Origin: a virus
IMG/VR virus record: IMGVR_UViG_3300020473_000044
Location: 1-49,443 of that record
Length of the DNA: 49,443 nt
Direction: 5' to 3' (one strand)
Below, piece by piece: positions 43,001 to 49,443 of this stretch (position 1 is the stretch's first letter; every line of letters begins with the position of its first letter). The notes under the pieces were generated by a model. That model saw only the letters and a program-made list of their open reading frames with translations. It was not told the origin of the DNA and ran no database searches. The translations under genes and the position numbers were made by a program.

Positions 43001-44464
43001 CTACCTCCCCCTAAGACCAACTTCGCTTTTGATAAGTTTAAGTCTATGCTAGTGGGCGCGGGCTTGAACCTGCAAAAGCAAGGTAATCAGATGGCGATGG
43101 CTCCCCTAACAGACTCTGACGTTGAGAAGATGTCCAATGGAGAGATACAGACTGGCCGTATGGTTATCTCTAAGAATCTAAAGCCGGAGCGCGGAGGGCT
43201 GTTTGATCTTGGCGTTACCGGAGGTCTGACGGGCACAAAGCTATCCCACATCGAGCTGCCAGACAGCGTGATGAATCCTATTTTTGAGGATGCTGCCCGT
43301 AGGTTAGTTGGCGAGACTAAAGCTGGTCTACGAGATAGGATAGCTCAGAAGGGTGGAGATGTAGTACGACGGCAGCTCAACTCTCTTGACCCCGATAAAC
43401 TCCTACCAGACTTGCAAGCTAAGCTAAAGAAAGCCAAGGGCAGCAATAAGGATAACTACCTGAAGCAGGTAAAGGCTCTGACTGCTCTTAAAGAGAACGG
43501 CTTGAAGGCCGGGGACGCCTACATGATGAAGAAGTTCCCCGTGATCCCCCCTATACACAGGCCAGTGGTTCCTGGTGCGAAGGGGGATCTCCTCATCTCT
43601 GACGTTAATCACGTCTATAAGGATTTAGTGCTAGCTAAAGACAAGCTCAAAGAGGCTATAGATCTAGACCTACCAGACGAAGACGTGGCTGAGATGCGCA
43701 AGCACGTGTCAGATGCAGCAGCAGCGGTTATCGGAACAGCTCCACCGGTGTCAAAGAAGCTTCAAACCGCTGAAGTTAAAGGAATAGTGAATACTATAAC
43801 CGGTACCAAGACTGGATTCTTTAACGGTAAGGTCCTGTCCCGGAGGTTGGACTTTACTGGCCGCGGTACTGCTGCACCAGACCCCACCTTGGGTATGGAT
43901 GAAGTGGGGCTTCCAGAGGATATGATGTGGTCTATGTACAGCCCCTTCATAATGAAGAACCTAGTAAAGAAAGGCTATCCCGCCCTGCAAGCTAAGAAGC
44001 TCCTAGAGGACCGGAGCCTGCAGGCTAGAGAGTCTCTGGCTTTAGAAGCGAAGAACCGGCCCGTTATAATCAACCGAGCGCCTTCTCTGCACAGGTTCAA
44101 TATGATTTCGGCGTTCCCTCGCATGGTTAGCGGGAAGACGATAACGGTTAATCCTTTTATGGAGGATGGACAGAACCTAGACTACGACGGTGACGCTCTT
44201 CAGGTACATCTGCCCGTAACAGACGGTGCGGTAAATGACTCCAAGAAGATGCTGCTCTCTAACAACACCCTTGGGGATAAGCGCAAAGATCAGATACTGG
44301 CCTACCCCAAGCACGAGGCGATAGCTGGGATACACAAAGCGTTAACCGATAAAAAGTCCGGTAGGTCTTTTAGGTTTAACAGTGTAAGAGATGCACTAGC
44401 CGCATATCGCAGAGGCGAAGTAAAGCCTAACGACGAAGTAGAGGTCCCCGATGAACTACCTTAA
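40100..44464 (+). CDS. Multisubunit-type RNA polymerase: beta fused to N-terminal beta'
   Basis: A 1454-aa protein joining RpoB-like and RpoC-like parts. Beta part (1 to about 970): NGNEYAMKHQLRTLPGVY (111-128), FRTPESSQVG, MDGSQGNRLIMG (500-511), ALGKNMNIAYLAYHG (near 625), GDKVSNRYGGKGVVSK (777-792) and GGITGAKGTGIMEINALLAH (919-938), all recognisable beta blocks. Beta' part: SNGEIQTG, KPERGGLFD, IELPDSVMNP (near 1051) with the usual first zinc ribbon before it missing; PVIPPIHRPVV (near 1147); RPVIINRAPSLHR (1320-1332); and the catalytic NLDYDGD (1359-1365) in place of NADFDGD, keeping all three Asp. It ends shortly after, before the bridge helix; the rest of beta' is at 45455-47230. It should be the catalytic core of a phage-coded RNA polymerase. 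It lies in the portal/virion cluster. No alpha or omega gene is seen. Confidence 0.93.
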   Translation: MSDNKRVMPIFQSPYVRTSRIREKAIEGVRDLFPIIGTHYDIHATNLHMDPHKRSTYSEQKRAMYKGGSIYDPIKATIEIRDKSGKVVSKKNKHTVMHVPTVTGRGTMVVNGNEYAMKHQLRTLPGVYTRRRGNDEMEASFNLSKGANFRVSMDTRKGHLQMEYGTAKIPMYPVLRKLGLEHNDISKYWGKGLADRNRDSYEKKSASAVGKLYERIIPPSKRVHKGTNDKVNAIKDYFENNTELSEETTARTLGKSFNRVTPESLLAASRKLVRVYNEEEEEDDRDSLEFQKVLAPEDLIKERLRSRAREIQFKLRNKLDLAQDVRVGKVMPTATTAAELKKYIASSQLAVLPSQINPIEQVDSQMAVTRLGEGGIASERAIPGGVRKLHPSTLGVIDPFRTPESSQVGVDVRFALGAGRDANGRIYSKLRNLKTGKMEYVPTTKMRDLTIAFPEQELKKGNVDVVDKGTVSKVKAGKAQYAVDSVKDMYTVNTNMIPLMDGSQGNRLIMGSKMVGQALPLVMREEPLVQSAVDSKESTSMEEVISEMSDIRLFKDRGTAEVTEVTKDAITIKRDGKVDKVSIANNLPMASKTFFHHSPVVKVGDKLKPGAILAKSNFTRNGKMALGKNMNIAYLAYHGLNSNDAVVISKGAAEKLSSVKMSKYVIEEDKETRVDHNKHSANFPRIFNKDQYSKLNKGVVRVGQKLKAGDPIATVLRKRPPSIENQVLGKIHKSLRQEFSDNSEVWDSASEGEVVAVEKEGKRTTVIVKSVEKMKLGDKVSNRYGGKGVVSKIVDDEDMVQDESGKPIDMLWSSLGVVSRINPAQVVETALAKVARKRGKAYKVASFKNRNNVEFARQEMKKHGVKDKETVYDPITGKKIPNIMVGPQYTYKLFKSTDTNYSARGIDGSYDVNDLPAKGGITGAKGTGIMEINALLAHDARDILKENAILKGTRNSEYWRAMQLGRPLPPPKTNFAFDKFKSMLVGAGLNLQKQGNQMAMAPLTDSDVEKMSNGEIQTGRMVISKNLKPERGGLFDLGVTGGLTGTKLSHIELPDSVMNPIFEDAARRLVGETKAGLRDRIAQKGGDVVRRQLNSLDPDKLLPDLQAKLKKAKGSNKDNYLKQVKALTALKENGLKAGDAYMMKKFPVIPPIHRPVVPGAKGDLLISDVNHVYKDLVLAKDKLKEAIDLDLPDEDVAEMRKHVSDAAAAVIGTAPPVSKKLQTAEVKGIVNTITGTKTGFFNGKVLSRRLDFTGRGTAAPDPTLGMDEVGLPEDMMWSMYSPFIMKNLVKKGYPALQAKKLLEDRSLQARESLALEAKNRPVIINRAPSLHRFNMISAFPRMVSGKTITVNPFMEDGQNLDYDGDALQVHLPVTDGAVNDSKKMLLSNNTLGDKRKDQILAYPKHEAIAGIHKALTDKKSGRSFRFNSVRDALAAYRRGEVKPNDEVEVPDELP

Positions 44465-44678
44465 GATCGCTAAAGAGATAGGCTCTAACCTTGCGCTGCA
44501 GGAAGCTCTCGGTGATATGGCCCCCGCAGACCAGCTAGCTTTAGACTTAAAACTTTTGAGTGCCGACAGTGGTAATCCGAAGGATACCACGTCTGTAGTA
44601 GATGGGAGGCAGGAGGATAACTCAAGGGTGTACGGGAGTCCCATGGAATTGAGCCCAGAGCAGGTAGGTGATAAGTGA
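44451..44678 (+). CDS. Small acidic protein between RNA polymerase halves
   Basis: A 75-aa protein overlapping the end of the fusion gene by 14 bases and the next gene by four (GTGA). N-terminal helix YLKIAKEIGSNLALQEALG, then a Leu-rich helix and a polar acidic tail. The N-terminal helix resembles those of the 255-aa, 229-aa, 405-aa and last proteins in this cluster. It may be an RNA polymerase subunit or a virion-targeted peptide. No known family. Confidence 0.6.
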   Translation: MNYLKIAKEIGSNLALQEALGDMAPADQLALDLKLLSADSGNPKDTTSVVDGRQEDNSRVYGSPMELSPEQVGDK

Positions 44679-45442
44679 ATCCCTACCTAGAGCGGGCCAG
44701 AGACTTAGGTGCCAGTCTGGCTACCGAAGAGTTTGAGAAGCAGGCTTTTTTAGGTGCAGCCATGAGCGCTCTTAGGCCATTGGGCTTTCTAGCTGGCATG
44801 TCTGGTAGGTTCGGGACTCCCGGGTCCATGTTGTATCGGGCCACTAATCCACATATAGGCTCAGCTCTCGGATTCGGGGCTATGAGTGCTGCGGGGGAAG
44901 AGGAAGGGAACAGGCTCCATGGGTTCCTACAGGGGGCTGCCGGAGGACTATTATTCAGCGGGGGCATGGCGGCGGGGGGCAGGCTAGGAAAACGCCTCTT
45001 AGCCCCCATGTCTCGAACCGGGTCCAAAAGAACTACTGAGTTTTACAAGGGACTAGGCTTGAACGATGCTCAGATTACAGAGTTGGGGTCCATAGCTAGG
45101 CAGCGCAAAGAGCTAGCCCGCCTAAGCCGCTCCGGCAATCCCGTGGTAAAGCAGGAGGGAGCTTTCAACCCGGATCTTAGGTTTAACAGCAAGAGGGAGT
45201 TAGATAAGTATGTATCTAGTGCGCAGAAAGACCTCCAAGACCAGTATAAAGACCTCCTGGCAGGTATGGGGAAGGGGCAGCGAGCTGCCCTAAGAGGGGT
45301 AAGGTCCGCCAAGATGGTAGGGAGCATAGTAGGAGGTACCGCTCTAGGTATGGGGGCTGGTCACGCCCTACCAGAGCATATAATCCCAGATATGCGTACC
45401 TCCAGCGGCAGTATGTTTAACCCGTACGGTGCAGGCCGCTAG
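44675..45442 (+). CDS. Gly-rich helical protein between RNA polymerase halves
   Basis: A 255-aa protein starting with GTG. N-terminal helix YLERARDLGASLATEEFEK, then a Gly/Ala-rich hydrophobic stretch (residues 50-110: FGAMSAAGEEEGNRLHGF, GAAGGLLFSGGMAAGG), a charged helical middle and another Gly/Ala-rich end (GSIVGGTALGMGAGH). These glycine-zipper-like segments are typical of internal virion or pore-forming ejection proteins and recur in the 229-aa protein at 47230. Membrane insertion during DNA entry is a possible role. Twelve bases separate it from the beta'-C gene. Confidence 0.6.
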   Translation: MNPYLERARDLGASLATEEFEKQAFLGAAMSALRPLGFLAGMSGRFGTPGSMLYRATNPHIGSALGFGAMSAAGEEEGNRLHGFLQGAAGGLLFSGGMAAGGRLGKRLLAPMSRTGSKRTTEFYKGLGLNDAQITELGSIARQRKELARLSRSGNPVVKQEGAFNPDLRFNSKRELDKYVSSAQKDLQDQYKDLLAGMGKGQRAALRGVRSAKMVGSIVGGTALGMGAGHALPEHIIPDMRTSSGSMFNPYGAGR

Positions 45443-45454
45443 GGGGTAGATAGT

Positions 45455-47230
45455 ATGCGGGGCAAACTAAGTGATATATTGATTAATAGTAGGTTACCTC
45501 GGGGCCACCGGGTTTCCGGAGACCTAAACACTTCCAGCTTAAAAAAAGCTATGGTGGGCCTAGCTAAGTTAGACCCCGAGGCCTACGCCATAGCAGCTCC
45601 CAAAATTAAAAAACTTGGAGATGAGTTCTCCACGTTTGGGGGGATTAGCGTAGGCCTAGATGATATTGAGCCTGAGTACTCTAGGAGGGATCCCATAATA
45701 GCTAAGGCGAAGAGGGTGGTATTCAATCCCAATGCTAGCCGAAAAGCTAAAGTAGGCGCCTTACTCGAGGCGCAGGGGAAACTTAAAGAGCTAACTGGCC
45801 AACACAAGGGCGACATGGCTATGACGGCTAGGTCCGGCAGCCGTGGTAATATGGTTCAGCTCATGAAGATGGTCACCAGCCCTGTAGTGGTGGGTGACTT
45901 TGATGGTGCCCCTGTCCCCTTTCTGATTCAGAAGGGCTACTCAGAGGGGGTATCCCCCGCCGAAGGATGGATTGCTGGAGATGAGAGTCGGGCTCAGGTA
46001 GTCAAAGGGCTACTCGGTACAGCTGAGCCGGGGGAGATGCAGAAGGTTCTGGCTTCTGTGATGTCCGAAGGGGTGGTCGCTAAAGATGATTGCGGCACGA
46101 CTAATGGTATTACTCTTGGCCCGGATGACGCATCCATAGAAGGAAGGTACCTGCCTGGCTCTGGCGGGTACGTGGATTCCACAAAGGCTGCCCAACTCAT
46201 GCGTTCAGGTAGGCCTACCAAGGTTAGATCCCCCATGACCTGTGCCTTGGACCGGGGAGTGTGCCAGAAGTGTATGGGCTCAGGGCCTCGGGGTAAGCCC
46301 CTAGATATAGGAGTAAACGCCGGTATACGCTCTGCCCAAGCACTGTCAGAGCCCCTTACGCAGATGCAGCTATCCGCTAAGCACGGGGTATCGCTGGTTC
46401 AGGGAGACCATAACATTCCTAGGGGGCTAAAGGCATTTAAGCAGTTTGTAGAGGTGCCTAAAGCTTTCTTCTACAAGGCTCCTCTAGCTGAGTCTGGGGG
46501 CAAAGTAGAGTCTGTGGATAAAGCCCCCCAGGGAGGCTTCGACGTTAAAATAGGGGGGATTGCTCACTATGTCCCCCCTAATAGGAAGCTGCTCATTAAA
46601 AAAGGTGCTACTGTAGAGGCCGGAGATACTATAGCGGAGGGCATAGCGTCCCCGGATGAAGTTGTTCGCCATAAGGGCTTAGGTCATGGTAGAAATTACT
46701 TGGTTAAGTCTCTCCGTAAGGTGTATGACGAGTCCGCAGGTGGAGTTGATCCCCGCCACATAGAGTTACTGGCTAGAACACAGCTCAATTACGCTGAGGT
46801 GGTAGATGACGTTCCGGGAGCTAACCGTGGAGATATCCTCCCCCTACATAGGATATCTAAACACTTTCAGGGTAGGGGGACGGAGACGGACCTTAATAGT
46901 GCTATAGGTAAGGTAATCACGGAGCCAGCAGCCTACGTCACCCCGGGCACGTTGCTCACTAAGAGAGTGGTGGAAGATCTCAAGAAAGAGGGCATATCTC
47001 GGGTGAAAGCTTACGCGGGCAAGCCCCTCCTTAGACCGATTATGACCTCCGCCTCTAGGACTCCCTTGCTTAATCCAAACTGGATGCAGCGTTTGGGATA
47101 TCGATACCAGAAGCAAACACTTATAGACGCGGCTACCTTTGGTCAGAAGGGTGATATCCATACATATGATCCAGTCGCCGCTTTGGCCTTTGGCAAAGAG
47201 TTGAGGCGGGGTACGGGAGGCACCTACTGA
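45455..47230 (+). CDS. RNA polymerase beta' C-terminal chain
   Basis: A 591-aa protein covering the rest of beta'. Residues 120-145 (DMAMTARSGSRGNMVQL) match the bridge helix region, which bacteria write ...MADSGARGSAAQIRQL. Residues 165-185 match the trigger-loop start; where bacteria have the catalytic His of THGARKG, this chain has D176 in AGDESRA. The second zinc site is complete: C213 (DDCGTT), C263, C270 and C273 (C-x6-C-x2-C). Next is GIRSAQALSEPLTQMQLSAKHG (290-311 in pieces), the strongly conserved AAQSIGEP block. Later, PGTLLTKRVVEDL and a C-terminus with RLGYRYQKQTL fit the end of beta'. It pairs with the fusion protein at 40100 to complete the enzyme. Confidence 0.92.
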   Translation: MRGKLSDILINSRLPRGHRVSGDLNTSSLKKAMVGLAKLDPEAYAIAAPKIKKLGDEFSTFGGISVGLDDIEPEYSRRDPIIAKAKRVVFNPNASRKAKVGALLEAQGKLKELTGQHKGDMAMTARSGSRGNMVQLMKMVTSPVVVGDFDGAPVPFLIQKGYSEGVSPAEGWIAGDESRAQVVKGLLGTAEPGEMQKVLASVMSEGVVAKDDCGTTNGITLGPDDASIEGRYLPGSGGYVDSTKAAQLMRSGRPTKVRSPMTCALDRGVCQKCMGSGPRGKPLDIGVNAGIRSAQALSEPLTQMQLSAKHGVSLVQGDHNIPRGLKAFKQFVEVPKAFFYKAPLAESGGKVESVDKAPQGGFDVKIGGIAHYVPPNRKLLIKKGATVEAGDTIAEGIASPDEVVRHKGLGHGRNYLVKSLRKVYDESAGGVDPRHIELLARTQLNYAEVVDDVPGANRGDILPLHRISKHFQGRGTETDLNSAIGKVITEPAAYVTPGTLLTKRVVEDLKKEGISRVKAYAGKPLLRPIMTSASRTPLLNPNWMQRLGYRYQKQTLIDAATFGQKGDIHTYDPVAALAFGKELRRGTGGTY

Positions 47231-47919
47231 TGTCTAGTAAGATATTATCGTCTATAGCTAAAGGGTTAGGCTCCGCTGAGAGGGCACTACTCGGAGACGC
47301 GACCCTAAAGTATAACCTCAGCCGTAAAGAGCTGGCTCAGCTACGCAAGTATGTATCGGAGGCCGGCAGGGCTACGGATGCCTCCACCAAGGGCGGATCT
47401 GGGATACGTAGGGCTCTGGTAGGAAGCACTGCCGCCCCGGATATAATTAAGGCCCGATATCGTCAAGGGGGTCTAATAGGTCCTGGGGGTGTTTTTCTAG
47501 GTGACTTGGCTATGAGCGAGGCCTTAAGGCAGTCCTTAAAGAGAACTGGGGCTAGGCTGTCTGGCCGGGCCGTACAAGAGCGGGCCCCGTCTATAGGCCG
47601 GGACCTGAGGACAATGGCCGCCGGGATCCCGAGTCAGGGACTTAATCTAGGGTTTGGGTTAGGTTTTCCGGTCTCAGCAGCGCTAGCTGCCCAGAGCATG
47701 GACCCCAGACAGGACGACGGGGGGCTTAGTGGGGTTGGCCGGGCTTTAGGCAGCGGGCTGGGCTACCTGGGAGCTGCCCCCTTCGGGATTGGAGGGGGCA
47801 TGCTGGGATCTCACTTAGCTGGGGAGTTAGGGGCATCTATAGGCAATCTCTTTGATTCCTCTAGTGGAGAAGTAAATAATGTAGTAATGGACGCCGCTGT
47901 GCCTCAGCGGTATAATTGA
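47230..47919 (+). CDS. Gly-rich probable virion protein
   Basis: A 229-aa protein that starts in a TGATG overlap with the beta'-C stop. N-terminus SIAKGLGSAERALLGD resembles that of the 75-aa protein. Residues 135-215 are Gly/Ala-rich and hydrophobic (GFGLGFPVSAALAAQ, then LGSGLGYLGAAPFGIGGGML), probably membrane-active. Similar design to the 255-aa protein upstream. Candidate internal head or ejection protein; no family match by eye. Confidence 0.58.
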   Translation: MSSKILSSIAKGLGSAERALLGDATLKYNLSRKELAQLRKYVSEAGRATDASTKGGSGIRRALVGSTAAPDIIKARYRQGGLIGPGGVFLGDLAMSEALRQSLKRTGARLSGRAVQERAPSIGRDLRTMAAGIPSQGLNLGFGLGFPVSAALAAQSMDPRQDDGGLSGVGRALGSGLGYLGAAPFGIGGGMLGSHLAGELGASIGNLFDSSSGEVNNVVMDAAVPQRYN

Positions 47920-47945
47920 AAAGACTCAAACACGGAGAGCATAAC

Positions 47946-49133
47946 ATGTCGTTATTTAAGTTTGCTTATGTTAGGGGCGCTCAGAACGCTCTGGTATCAT
48001 CCGGGGCTATGGAATCTTACGGTTCCGAGGAGCACGCAGATCTAGCGGTTAAGCTAGCGGCGTTGTATATTCCCGACAACATGGAGGCCCTGACGGAGGA
48101 CAACCTAGCTAGCGCTATGTCCTCAATGGTCAAGCAGGCAGAACTAGACCTCAGTCCAGAGCAGGCAGCCATGTTGATGGCCGAGGGGGCTGATGAGGAA
48201 GGTCCTGCGGGGGAAGCTGCAGAGTCAATGACTGAAGCTGCAGAGGCATCTTCTAGCCAAGCTGCTGCTCTTCTAGAGGCCGCTCAGGCTCTGGAGGCTG
48301 CATCTGACGCAGGCATCGGTGATGAAGAAGCTGCCCGCATGGTAGTAGCCCACCTCAAGGCTGCTAATTCTGCGGCTAACAACCCAGACGCGTCTGCACT
48401 AGGTGGCGCGGGACTCGGCGGCAAAAAGGGCGATAAGGAGCATGATGGTATCCCGGACGCGTTCGCTCACTTAAATGGCAAGCAGGGCCCTAAGCCTGAC
48501 GCTAAGGGAAATGTCGGCCATGAGGTCGCTCTCAAGCCCCTAGCAGAGGGCGTCAACCTCGATGCTAAGACGGCTGCTGCTATTCTCCGTAAGCTTTCAG
48601 AGGATGCTGCTATGGGTGGGGATGCCTCGGCTCTAGGTGGGGACCATGATAAGGATAAAGAGAATGATGGTCGAGAAGAGGGTTACGCCAACATGGACGG
48701 CGAGCAGGGCATCTCTAAGAAAGTAGATCCTGACGAAGGTCACAAGGTCGAAATTGCCGGTGAGCCGGGCGGAGAGAAGCTCCCTAAGCAGGCTGCTTAC
48801 AACTTCCTCCTCGCTAAGACCGCTGAAGAGGTGGGAGCTTTCCTACCTTATGGGCTTAACCAGCAGGAGAAGCTTGCTGCTCTCCGCACCATGATGGGGA
48901 TGTCGAATCCAGAGCGCGCAGAGTACATCTCTAGGATTAAGCTAGCGATGGAAGAGGGTTCTGAGGATAAGGACGACAAAGACGACGAGGATAAGTACAA
49001 AGGCATGCCTGAAGGGCTCCGTAAAGCCCTGATGAAAAAAGAAGAGGGCAATAAAGACGACGACGACGAGGATAAAGACGACTCCGAGAAAGAGGCGGCT
49101 TACATCCTACGTCAGTTAGGGCTGGGCGTCTAA
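47946..49133 (+). CDS. Acidic, repeat-bearing virion-type protein
   Basis: 395 aa from the ATG at 47946 (GGAG eight bases before); a TTG at 47916 overlapping the upstream stop would add ten residues but has no ribosome site. N-terminus FKFAYVRGAQNALVSSG is shared in style with the last gene. Residues 85-130 are an Ala/Glu helix. Two diverged copies of one module follow: ASALGGAGLGGKKGDKEHDG and ASALGGDHDKDKENDG, each followed by an H-x-V/E stretch; their Asp spacing is like calcium-binding type 3 repeats. The end is Asp/Lys/Glu-rich. It may be a scaffold or head protein. Confidence 0.6.
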   Translation: MSLFKFAYVRGAQNALVSSGAMESYGSEEHADLAVKLAALYIPDNMEALTEDNLASAMSSMVKQAELDLSPEQAAMLMAEGADEEGPAGEAAESMTEAAEASSSQAAALLEAAQALEAASDAGIGDEEAARMVVAHLKAANSAANNPDASALGGAGLGGKKGDKEHDGIPDAFAHLNGKQGPKPDAKGNVGHEVALKPLAEGVNLDAKTAAAILRKLSEDAAMGGDASALGGDHDKDKENDGREEGYANMDGEQGISKKVDPDEGHKVEIAGEPGGEKLPKQAAYNFLLAKTAEEVGAFLPYGLNQQEKLAALRTMMGMSNPERAEYISRIKLAMEEGSEDKDDKDDEDKYKGMPEGLRKALMKKEEGNKDDDDEDKDDSEKEAAYILRQLGLGV

Positions 49134-49134
49134 T

Positions 49135-49443
49135 ATGAGCTCTATGAAGACCGCGTACATCATGGGTGCCGCTAAGGCCTTCCAGGACGGGGGTCTTCTG
49201 CCTGACGTACCTTTTCAGAAGGTGGCTCAAGGAGCCCAGATTGCAGCTAATGCAAATCCAGCTGAGGTGCAGGCAGTAGGGCAGTTCGTCCAGCAGCAGG
49301 ACCTAGATTCTATGCTTAAGATCCTTGAGGTCTTGACTGCTCTACTACAGCAGTACCAGCAGCAAGCGGGAGCTATGCCTCCTCCGGGAGCTATGCCTCC
49401 TCCGGGAGCTATGCCTCCTCCGGGAGCTATGCCTCCTCCGGGA
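49135..49443 (+). CDS. Virion-type protein with PPPGAM repeats (3' end cut off by window)
   Basis: The frame is open to the end of the window, so only the first 103 residues are seen. It starts one base after the previous stop. N-terminus MKTAYIMGAAKAFQDGG matches the helix of the gene before it. After a Gln-rich helix (LLQQYQQQAGAM) it enters repeats of GAMPPP. No function can be assigned; a structural or linker role is likely. Confidence 0.6.
   Translation, partial: MSSMKTAYIMGAAKAFQDGGLLPDVPFQKVAQGAQIAANANPAEVQAVGQFVQQQDLDSMLKILEVLTALLQQYQQQAGAMPPPGAMPPPGAMPPPGAMPPPG
49369..49443 (+). repeat. 18-base tandem repeat coding for GAMPPP
   Basis: GGAGCTATGCCTCCTCCG is repeated four full times with no mismatch and continues past the window edge. 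Identity at DNA level, including third positions, indicates recent expansion or slippage. Confidence 0.95.

Overview
The window is a gene-dense stretch of a large tailed-bacteriophage genome with almost no free space. A sheath-and-baseplate (contractile-tail) lifestyle is indicated by a gp25-like wedge protein, a J-like wedge protein and a gpD/gp27-like hub. Portal and large terminase are present; major capsid protein, tail sheath, tail tube and endolysin are not seen, so the genome extends beyond both edges. The first and last genes are cut by the window. The host cannot be named from the sequence. There are no tRNAs, no integrase and no CRISPR array.

Layout. (1) 1-11344, rightward: baseplate and tail genes, with a divergent sigma-factor-like gene (1156-1851) and a leftward RuvC-like resolvase (8607-9167) embedded. 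(2) 11304-18671, leftward: six translationally coupled genes: a VWA/metallopeptidase-like protein, a retron-like reverse transcriptase (RT) with an altered catalytic motif, two Cys-cluster proteins, a 90-aa protein and a 734-aa protein. (3) 18693-20319, rightward, two unknown genes; then a leftward MoxR-type AAA+ ATPase (20342-21520), the likely partner of the VWA protein, and the rightward terminase (21520-23022). (4) 23023-23393: a non-coding array of three two-hairpin repeat units, apparently fed by a leftward promoter. (5) 23394-35797, mainly leftward: replication and recombination genes (UDG-PolA fusion, primase-helicase, two Cas4/RecB-like nucleases, SSB-like protein, ParB-like protein, SNF2-like helicase), with a rightward sigma factor at 31369. 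(6) 35864-49443: portal, small genes, then a multisubunit-type RNA polymerase built as a beta/beta'-N fusion (40100-44464) and a separate beta'-C chain (45455-47230), with two small genes between them and virion-like Gly-rich or acidic proteins after them.

How it fits together. The phage appears to carry its own transcription machinery: both catalytic halves of a cellular-type RNA polymerase plus two sigma-70-like factors. The polymerase lies in the portal/virion cluster rather than with replication genes, which suggests, without proving, that it is packaged or late-expressed. A recurrent leftward promoter-like element (CACGCAAA, 13-14 nt, then G/T-TG-G/T-TATAAG) occurs three times, with a fourth copy of its -10 part before the helicase operon.

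The strongest candidates for something undescribed are the RT operon, the three-unit structured RNA array beside terL, and the fused-and-split RNA polymerase. All assignments are by eye from motifs; no database search was run.
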